Below are positions 38,501 through 44,636 of a stretch of 44,636 bases of DNA, in pieces; position 1 is the stretch's first letter, and every line of letters begins with the position of its first letter. A model generated the notes under the pieces. The model had not been told where the DNA came from and made no database searches. It saw only the letters and a list, made by a program, of their open reading frames with translations. The stretch comes from Gomphosphaeria aponina SAG 52.96 = DSM 107014. GTDB taxonomy: Bacteria; Cyanobacteriota; Cyanobacteriia; Cyanobacteriales; Gomphosphaeriaceae. Position numbers and translations under genes: made by a program. Where the stretch lies: positions 1 to 44,636 of the forward strand of contig JADQBC010000010.1 of assembly GCA_016903655.1 (NCBI GenBank), written 5' to 3'.

Positions 38501-38926
38501 TTGTTTTTTCTGTTCATTTAAAGAGCGTAAATCAATGATTGATAATTTTAAGTTAACCTGAGAATTTATTTCTTGAATAGGTAAACCATCAACAAGGATA
38601 TATTTACTTCTTAAAACTTCATGGCGACGCAAAATTTCATTTAAACTAAACTCCAGTGCCGTTACATTTAACTTACCTGCCAGTTTAATATTAATAGGGC
38701 GGTTATAAGCAGTATTTTCTGGTTCTAATTGTTGCAGAAACCACATTCTTTCTTGCGCAAAGGAAAGGAGGAAATTTTCCCTATTTACTCTTTTGGTAAT
38801 AGTTTGTTGTTGTTTTACTGCTGCTCTTTTTTGCTGCATTTTTTGCTCAAACAGCGTTCTTTGTGCGGGGGTTAAATTAGCAATCCGTTTGTTTATTTCA
38901 TTGTTCATTTTTTGCTTATTATCCAT
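35597..38926 (-). CDS. NRPS module C - A - PCP
   Basis: C HHIVFDG; A FYTSGSTGKPKG, FGQTES, YRTGDRGR; PCP NFFALGGHSLLATQ. Start placed at MDNKQKMNNEINKRIANLTPAQR to avoid overlapping the upstream gene. Confidence 0.93.
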   Translation of the reverse strand: MDNKQKMNNEINKRIANLTPAQRTLFEQKMQQKRAAVKQQQTITKRVNRENFLLSFAQERMWFLQQLEPENTAYNRPINIKLAGKLNVTALEFSLNEILRRHEVLRSKYILVDGLPIQEINSQVNLKLSIIDLRSLNEQKKQLEKLIKEEAQRPFNLAKDALLRASLVQLKEEKQILLLTTHHIVFDGWSAGVLIEELGKLYQAFSQNLPSPLPDLTIQYADFAQWQKEQLQGEKLQSQLNYWLNKLSGNLPILELPTDRQRQALQTFSGAKHCLTLSPTLSKSLKDLSWQQNATLFMTLLAAFASLLYRYTGEEDIILGCPIAGRSRLEIEKLIGVFINTLALRIQLNGDLTFQELLAQVIEVAKEAYANQDIPFEKLVAELNPERSLTHNPLFQVLFQLRNLPGSTVEIEDLTIEEVKFDRGVAALDLSLDIVENKSGLDCYFEYNTDLFERSTIERMAGHFQVLLKGIINNPHEKISLLPLLTAAEKQQILIDWNNNKNNIITLRPFTEFTKQEIEQSIPARFAQQVPKYPEQIAIKSQKYCWSYAELNEWVKAIAFQIQQLQSTHETTRIGLLFEHDAPAIAAILGVLTAGKTYVPLDASYPQGRLNYILEDAQATVIITNNNNYNLAIELTQENIPIINFDEIELNQNLQNNPSIAPDSIAYIFYTSGSTGKPKGVGQNHRNVLHFIRNYTNNLHLNSNDKLTLISSISFDAAIMDIFGALLNGATLYPCDVKNESMSSLLEWLIREKITIYHSTPTVYRYLMETLAASNSSQLNDMRLVVLGGEKVVKKDVELFQKYFPESCILTNIFGQTESSFNLQYFINQKTENMGENIPIGYPIEDTEILLLNEAGKNNEVYGEIAIKSPYVALEYWQQPALTQAKFILAENNQRIYRTGDRGRLKADGSILFLGRIDNQVKIRGFRIELGEIEANLNQHPDIKETVVIARENEQGDKYLTAYIITKKPIEIKEIRQFLSKKLPDYMIPSAFVFLDAFPLTPSGKIDRKALPAPDFETNREDEFVAPSNEIEIKLAQIWQEVLNIEKISINDNFFALGGHSLLATQIVARIRNIFQIELPLPDLFEYTTIEELADRLNNTYQTLEIGEI

Positions 38927-38954
38927 CCTAATTATTGCCACAATTTTTAAATAT

Positions 38955-39185
38955 TTACTTAACAGCAAGTTTTGAAAGTGCAACAGGTAGTGACTCTCCA
39001 TCTGCAAGATAACATTCTTTCATTCCTTCATAAGCTTCATACAATTCATCTAATGCTTCTTCAGGAGTATCACCAAAAGCAGATACATTAGGTAATTCTA
39101 CTAAATGAGCTAAGAAATCTCCCTGCTCATCTTTATATAAATTGATGGTATATCCATCCCAATCGTAATCTTTTAGTCTATTCAT
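38955..39185 (-). CDS. HicB-like antitoxin-type protein, no HicA partner adjacent
   Basis: DYDWDGYTINLYKDEQGDFLAHLVELPNVSAFGDTPEEALDELYEAYEGMKE. Confidence 0.75.
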   Translation of the reverse strand: MNRLKDYDWDGYTINLYKDEQGDFLAHLVELPNVSAFGDTPEEALDELYEAYEGMKECYLADGESLPVALSKLAVK

Positions 39186-39191
39186 ATAAAT

Positions 39192-39575
39192 TTACAAATA
39201 ATTATTTTTTAATTGATTAAATGCTTCATCTGTCATTTGAATTTTACCTTCTAAAATATCTAAAACAACAGCTTCACTTTCAAATATGCTTAACAAATCT
39301 TGAGGTTGTAAATTATCTTCTTCTAAAATAGCTTTGAGTAATTCTAATCTCTCAAGTTGAGGAATTGACTCATGTTTATTTTCATATTCATAAACCAATA
39401 TTCCTAATAGTTTAAGATAATCTTCATCATCTTTTGTGAGTTTTTCTTTGTCTAAAATCTTATTAATTTGTTTTTGAGTAGCAATTAATTCTTGTTCATT
39501 GCTAATGGGACGTGGGGGAAAACTTGTGATTAAATTAAGATAATAGTTGCTAAATTTTTCTAAACCAGTCGTCAT
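39192..39575 (-). CDS. HigA-like antitoxin
   Basis: KAILEEDNLQPQDLLSIFESEAVVLDILEGKIQMTDEAFNQLKNNY; directly downstream of the higB-like reading frame. Confidence 0.7.
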   Translation of the reverse strand: MTTGLEKFSNYYLNLITSFPPRPISNEQELIATQKQINKILDKEKLTKDDEDYLKLLGILVYEYENKHESIPQLERLELLKAILEEDNLQPQDLLSIFESEAVVLDILEGKIQMTDEAFNQLKNNYL

Positions 39576-39853
39576 TTTTCCAATTGTCCTTATTGTATTC
39601 TGAATGAGTTAAAATTGCTCTTATAAAAATCATCTGTATAATCTATATAGGTTATTAGACGATAATTATTACCGCTAATATTAAAAATTATCAAATTACC
39701 AACTAAATCTGCTGATGGAAACATTTTTCTCAATTCCTGAAAGTTATTAAAACCATTTTTTGATATTCTTTCATACCAAAGTAATAAACCAGATTTAGCA
39801 GTGGAATGTTTTTCCCAAAATTCTCTTAGGGTTCTTTTACTTATAACACGCAT
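39550..39853 (-). pseudogene. HigB-type toxin gene, frameshifted near its 3' end
   Basis: MRVISKRTLREFWEKHSTAKSGLLLWYERISKNGFNNFQELRKMFPSADLVGNLIIFNISGNNYRLITYIDY; removing one base from the 5-nt homopolymer at 39625-39629 yields DDFIRAILTHSEYNKDNWKNDDWFRKI*. Confidence 0.75.
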
Positions 39854-39936
39854 TAAAATAAATTGACAAGATTGATAATTTTGTAGTAAAAATGTAACTA
39901 TTTAATTCTTATTTAAATATAATACTTACTACAAAA

Positions 39937-41835
39937 TTAATTATTTAGCAATTTTGCTGCTTCCTCATCACTCAATAATTCAATTTCCTCTAACAAATCA
40001 GCTATCTCTTCTGATTCTATCATCTTTGCTTGATTTTCCAGAATTTTTTCTGCCATTTTTGCCACAGTAGGTTGCTCAAAAAAGATGAGAAAAGACAACT
40101 CTACTTGCAATGTTGCTAACACCCGATTAACTATTCTTGCAGCACTAATTGAGTCTCCTCCAAATTGGAAAAAGTTATCATAAATTCCCACTTTTTCTAC
40201 TTTTAATACCTCACACCAAATTGCTACTAACTCTTCTTCTATCTTAGTACGAGGGGGAGCATATTCTGGTAAAGGAGCTTCTGGATTTGATGCTTGTAAC
40301 CCTAACTTTTCTGCCAACCCAATGCGCTGAATTTTTCCTGTGCTTCCTTTGGGAATTTCACTTAAAAATATTACCACACGGGGTACTTTAAAATCAGCCA
40401 GTCTTGCTGCTACAAACTCTTTAATTTCCCCTTCAGTAATAGTTTTTCCCTCTTTTAATACCACTGCTGCTGCCACATCTTCTCCTAAAAGAGTGTGAGG
40501 CGCTGCGAATGTTACCACCTGTTGAATAGCAGGATGCTCTAATAAAATTTCATCCACTTCACGGGGGGAAATTTTCTCGCCTCCTCGGTTAATTATTTCT
40601 TTTATTCGCCCTTTGAGAAATAAATACCCATCCTCATCTAAATATCCTAAATCACCTGTTCTAAACCAACCATTGGTGAAGGCTTTTTCATTTGCTTCTG
40701 GGTTATTGGCATAGCCTTGAGTTACATTTGCTCCTTTAATAACTACTTCTCCCACTTCTCCTACTGGTAATAAATTCCCCATTTCATCCATAATCGCAAT
40801 TTCTGGGCCCGCTGCTACTCCCACTGATCCAGGTTTGCGCACGAAGGGCGGTAAAGGATTACTTGCCATTTGATGTGCAGCTTCTGTCATTCCGTAAGAT
40901 TCAATCACAGGAGCATTAAATACTTTTTCCAATTCTGCCATCACTACTGGCGGTAATGACGCAGAGGAGGAGCGAATAAACCTGAGAGGTGACTGGGTAA
41001 TAATTTCCCGATTTGCTGCTGCTCGCATCAAAATTGTTTGGTGCATTGTCGGAACCGCACTATACCATGTGGGGCGAAATTCGTCAAGCCAGGGGAAAAA
41101 TTCTGGCGCAGAAAACCCAGGAGTACAAACCACACTACCACCAGCACTGAGAGACGAGAGTAATACTCCAATTAGCCCATGAATATGGAATAAAGGCATG
41201 ATATTTAAACAGCGATGCCTGCGGCTGGCTACGCCTACGCTCTCTTTTAAACCCAAACTTTCTCGAATATTTTGAGCAGAAACACAGAGATTTTTATGGG
41301 TAAGTAAAACCATTTTCGGGCGGGAAGTTGTACCAGAAGTGTGCAAAATTAAAGCCACATCTTCTGGTTTAGCAAAACCATTTTTTGCAGCAGTTTTAGT
41401 TTCACCCCCAGTAAGAGTAAAAATTCCCGCCTCTTCTTCTAAAATGGGGGAAAGTTGCACCACAGGAATGCCCAATTTTTTAGCTACAATTATGGCATCT
41501 TCTGCAACTCCTGGCTGAATAATTAACGCTTTAGCATTTAAATCTTCTAAATAAAATTTAAACTCCTGGGTACGATAATTGGGATTTAAAGGAGCAGCAG
41601 TAGTATATGAAGAAACTGCTAAAAAAGCCACAGCCATTTCTGGGCTATTAGGAAGGGCGATCGCCACTCTATCATTACACTCTACTCCCATCTTTTTTAA
41701 TGTGTTTACCACTTCCTTAATTTTATGGTGCAAACCTTTGTATGTTAGAGGTTTGCGGTTAATACCAAGAAGGGCTATATTTTCTGGATTTATTTCTGCT
41801 TGAGTTTTAATTAATTGATAGATAGTATTTTGCAT
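39937..41835 (-). CDS. AMP-dependent acyl ligase (AAE3/oxalate-CoA ligase-like) fused to a C-terminal carrier protein
   Basis: LILHTSGTTSRPK; MPLFHIHGLIGVLLSSLSAGGSVV; PTWYSAVPTMHQTIL; GRIKEIINRGGEKISPREVDEILL; carrier NFFQFGGDSISAARIV. Start inferred at MQNTIYQ. Confidence 0.85.
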   Translation of the reverse strand: MQNTIYQLIKTQAEINPENIALLGINRKPLTYKGLHHKIKEVVNTLKKMGVECNDRVAIALPNSPEMAVAFLAVSSYTTAAPLNPNYRTQEFKFYLEDLNAKALIIQPGVAEDAIIVAKKLGIPVVQLSPILEEEAGIFTLTGGETKTAAKNGFAKPEDVALILHTSGTTSRPKMVLLTHKNLCVSAQNIRESLGLKESVGVASRRHRCLNIMPLFHIHGLIGVLLSSLSAGGSVVCTPGFSAPEFFPWLDEFRPTWYSAVPTMHQTILMRAAANREIITQSPLRFIRSSSASLPPVVMAELEKVFNAPVIESYGMTEAAHQMASNPLPPFVRKPGSVGVAAGPEIAIMDEMGNLLPVGEVGEVVIKGANVTQGYANNPEANEKAFTNGWFRTGDLGYLDEDGYLFLKGRIKEIINRGGEKISPREVDEILLEHPAIQQVVTFAAPHTLLGEDVAAAVVLKEGKTITEGEIKEFVAARLADFKVPRVVIFLSEIPKGSTGKIQRIGLAEKLGLQASNPEAPLPEYAPPRTKIEEELVAIWCEVLKVEKVGIYDNFFQFGGDSISAARIVNRVLATLQVELSFLIFFEQPTVAKMAEKILENQAKMIESEEIADLLEEIELLSDEEAAKLLNN

Positions 41836-41985
41836 TTTCTGATTTAAATTAGTAACTTTTTTTAAGCGTAAATCAATTATAGCAATATCAGACAAGGGGC
41901 TTAATACAAGGGGCTTAAGATTTTTGTATCATTAATATATATATAAACATGGCTATAGCTATTTTTGCTTGTATATCACTCATGG

Positions 41986-43871
41986 TTAAATTTCTCCAGT
42001 TTCAATTGATTGAGTTAGAATTAACTCTACTTTCTCTGCCATTTCTGCTATTGTCGGAGTATTTAAAAAATCCTTTAAAGACACTTGCACCCCTAATTTA
42101 GCTACTATACGGTTAACAATTTGAGTAGCTGATATAGAATTACCTCCTAATGCGAGAAAATCATCTTTAACGCCTATTTTATCTATTTTCAATACTTCTT
42201 CCCAAATATTAGTTATTATTATTTCTGTTTGACTTCTGGGAGCAATGTAAGTATTAGGCTGAAATAAATAATCTTTCAATGTATCTTTTAACTTAAATCT
42301 TTGGCTTTTCCCAGTTTTTACTTTGGGAATTTCAGGCACAATAATTATTTTACTAGGTATTTTAAATTCTGCTAAAGATTCAGTTAAATATTTTTTTATT
42401 TCCTCTACATTAATCTTAGCATTCTCTTCCAAAACCACCGCACTAATTACATCTTCGCCTAGTGATTGATGGGGAATAGGAAAAGTAACCGCTTCTTTGA
42501 TTTCTGGCAACTTAAGCAGTAAATTATCTATTTCTTGAGGGGAAATATTATTGCCACCCCGATTAATTATTTCTTTAAGTCTTCCTTGTAAAAATAAATA
42601 ACCATCTTCATCTAAATATCCTAAATCACCCGTTTTCAACCAACCATTAATAAAACTCTTTTCTTTAGCATCATTATTCAAATAAGATGAGATAACATTT
42701 TCACCTCTAACAATTATTTCGCCAGTTTCCCCTATTGGTAAAAAATTACCTGATTTATCTATAATTGCTATTTCACTACCGATACTTTTACCCACAGAAT
42801 TGAGTTTGCGTAAATTTAACCTATTACTGGTTAAATTGGGAATTTCTGTCATGCCATAAGCTTCTATTAAAGGTACATTTAATATTTGTTCTAATGCTTC
42901 TATAGTTTGACTAGATAAAGATGCAGCACCTGAGCGAATAAATCGTAGATAAATTTGTCTATTTTCTAATCCTTTTTCTTGCAAAATTTGTAAAATAGCT
43001 AGATGAATGGGAGGAGAAACAGAATACCAAGTAGCTTGACTTTCTGCTAACCAATCTAAAAATAAATCTGGGTTAAAATCACCATTGATACAAACTTTTC
43101 CCCCAGTAAATAAAGGTAAAAACAAGTTACTTACAATTCCATGAACGTGGTATAAAGGTATAACATTTAAACAAGTATCTTGCTCTAATAACTCTAGAAT
43201 TTTAGCATTTTTTTCACAGCAATAATAAAGTGATTTCTGAGTAACAGGTACAAGCTTTGATTTACCTGTTGTTCCTGAAGTTAAAAAAATTAAAGCTATA
43301 TCATCTTCTTGGGCAAAATTCTCTTTTTTAACCTGTTTTTTCTGTTCAGGTATTAAATTAAATTTACCTAATAATAAACTTCCTTTAAAAGTGGTTTTAA
43401 CCCCCCCTAACCCCCCTTAGTAAGGGGGGGAAATGACTCCCTCCCCTTAGTAAGGGGAGGGTTGGGGTGGGGTTTGATTTTCTTAGTATCTCTTATAATT
43501 TCAAAAGTATCAAGATTAAATTTTTTCGCAACTTTCTTATATTCAGGAAAGTAAAATAATACTTTTGGTTTTAATTGAGTTAAATATTCTCTTAATTCTT
43601 GTTCCGTTAATTGCGGGTTAATTAGGGCACAAGTAGTACTGCATGATAAAGCTAAAATAGCTGTTGCAGTTTCTAGACTATTTGCAGGTGCTAATAAAGC
43701 AAGGCGATCGCCTTTTTTAATTCCTAAAGTATTTAACTGTTGCTGGATAGTTTCAATTAACTCTAACAAAAATTGATAAGTTAATGAGTTGGTTTGATTT
43801 CCTGAAAATATGGCGATCGCATCAGGATTTTTTGCCGCATGAGCCTTAATTTTTTGATAAATAGTATTCAT
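41986..43871 (-). pseudogene. Second acyl ligase-carrier gene, split by a poly-C/G repeat (ORFs 43407-43871 and 41986-43125)
   Basis: N-terminal MNTIYQKIKAHAAKNPDAIAIF and C-terminal ...LIFLTSGTTGKSKL...NVIPLYHVHGIVSNLFLPLFTGG...DDFLALGGNSISATQIV lie in two frames joined at the repeat 43391-43434. Confidence 0.85.
43391..43475. repeat. Poly-C/G palindromic repeat inside the acyl ligase gene
   Basis: gtggttttaaccccccctaaccccccttagtaagggggggaaat followed by ccctccccttagtaaggggaggg. Confidence 0.85.
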
Positions 43872-43877
43872 TTTATT

Positions 43878-44636
43878 TTAATAAATTAATTGGGTATGAA
43901 CTTCTAATAAAAAAGTAGCATTAAGCTGAAAAAATTGCTCAACAATAGTATTTAATTCTGACAAAGATTGCAGTTTAGTAGCATGAACACCTAAGGACTG
44001 AGCAAAACTAACCCAGTTGAGAGGAGGTAATAAAGTTTGTTGTGCCGCTTGTAAATTATTTTGAAATCTTTGATAAACAGTTCCATAACCTTGATTATTA
44101 GAAACAACATAAAAAATAGGTAATTGATAACGGACTGCAGTAATTAAATCCATACCGTGCATTGCCATTGAACCATCACCCGTTAATACTATCACAGGAT
44201 GTTCAGGTTTTGCTAATTTAATCCCTATTCCTGCATTAATTCCCCAACCCATTGGTGCTATATTAGCAGCAGAAAAAAAGTTATCTATCTCTGTTACTAA
44301 CCATGCAACAGCAGCAAAGCGACGACAAAAACCAGCATCTACACAGAGGATAGTATTTGATGGAAATTTAGCTTGTAATTCTCTAATTAATAAACTCAGG
44401 GAAAGTACTTTTTCCTCAATTTCATTATTTGGCTTAAAAGCTGAAAATAAAGGAATAGATTGTAATTCTTGTACCCATTTTAACCGAGCATTGAGGGTGG
44501 TTTTAACCCCCCCTAACCCCCCCTTAGTAAGGGGGGGAAATACTTGCTCTTTTCCTTTACTTTGGGGGGGAAATACTTGCTCTTTTCCTTTACTTTGGGG
44601 GGGAAATACTTGCTCTTTTCCTTTACTTTGGGGGGG
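43878..44636 (-). CDS. TPP-dependent enzyme (acetolactate-synthase/decarboxylase-like), C-terminal part; runs off right edge
   Basis: VIVLTGDGSMAMHGMDLITAVRYQLPIFYVVSNNQGYGTVYQRF (TPP-binding motif). The frame stays open to 44636, beyond the 44252 ATG used in the ORF track. Confidence 0.8.
   Translation of the reverse strand, partial: PPQSKGKEQVFPPQSKGKEQVFPPQSKGKEQVFPPLTKGGLGGVKTTLNARLKWVQELQSIPLFSAFKPNNEIEEKVLSLSLLIRELQAKFPSNTILCVDAGFCRRFAAVAWLVTEIDNFFSAANIAPMGWGINAGIGIKLAKPEHPVIVLTGDGSMAMHGMDLITAVRYQLPIFYVVSNNQGYGTVYQRFQNNLQAAQQTLLPPLNWVSFAQSLGVHATKLQSLSELNTIVEQFFQLNATFLLEVHTQLIY
44498..44541. repeat. Second copy of the poly-C/G repeat, in frame inside the TPP enzyme gene
   Basis: gtggttttaaccccccctaacccccccttagtaagggggggaaat, same as 43391-43434 plus one C. 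Confidence 0.85.
44531..44636. repeat. 33-bp tandem repeat, 3 perfect units plus 7 nt, truncated by the window end
   Basis: gggggggaaatacttgctcttttcctttacttt at 44531-44563, 44564-44596, 44597-44629. Confidence 0.92.

Noticed and set aside
1-44636. tRNA or rRNA genes
   Set aside because: No cloverleaf-like or rRNA-like sequence recognised by eye; a tRNAscan run would be needed to exclude fully.

Overview
Cyanobacterial-type window: many GCGATCGC (HIP1) sites, GUN4, DUF1997/DUF4079, XisH/XisI and rbp-type RRM genes. From left to right it holds a TnpB tail abutting the 3' end of an RTX protein gene; a GIY-YIG protein; two Ser/Thr kinases, the second with a GUN4 domain and bracketed by inverted heptamer arrays; a WecG/TagA glycosyltransferase with a C-terminal extension; a putative mobile element carrying a zinc-ribbon-less TnpB-like nuclease with 20/22 bp terminal inverted repeats; housekeeping genes (mgtE, RRM, SGNH esterase, SLH lipoprotein, mtnA, dxs, DUF2330, RnfD-like); several toxin-antitoxin modules; an ankyrin protein; xisH/xisI; and a minus-strand NRPS/acyl-ligase/TPP-enzyme gene cluster that runs off the right edge. 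The strongest observations are: (1) the TnpB-like element with matched inverted ends, a structured 5' noncoding region and no Cys zinc ribbon; (2) a 127-bp MITE with an exact 10-bp target duplication and a second copy 11 kb away; (3) a roughly 65-70 bp palindromic GGGGCGGGTTT repeat family, one copy of which is translated in frame inside an RnfD-like gene; (4) poly-C/G repeats inside two biosynthetic genes, where one missing base splits an acyl ligase, plus an in-frame 33-bp tandem expansion at the window edge; (5) an NRPS module with two Ig/NBR1-like domains after its thioesterase; (6) a higB toxin frameshifted in a short homopolymer; (7) a kinase-GUN4 gene whose start and stop codons are embedded in inverted heptamer arrays. 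All calls come from reading the sequence; no database search was run.
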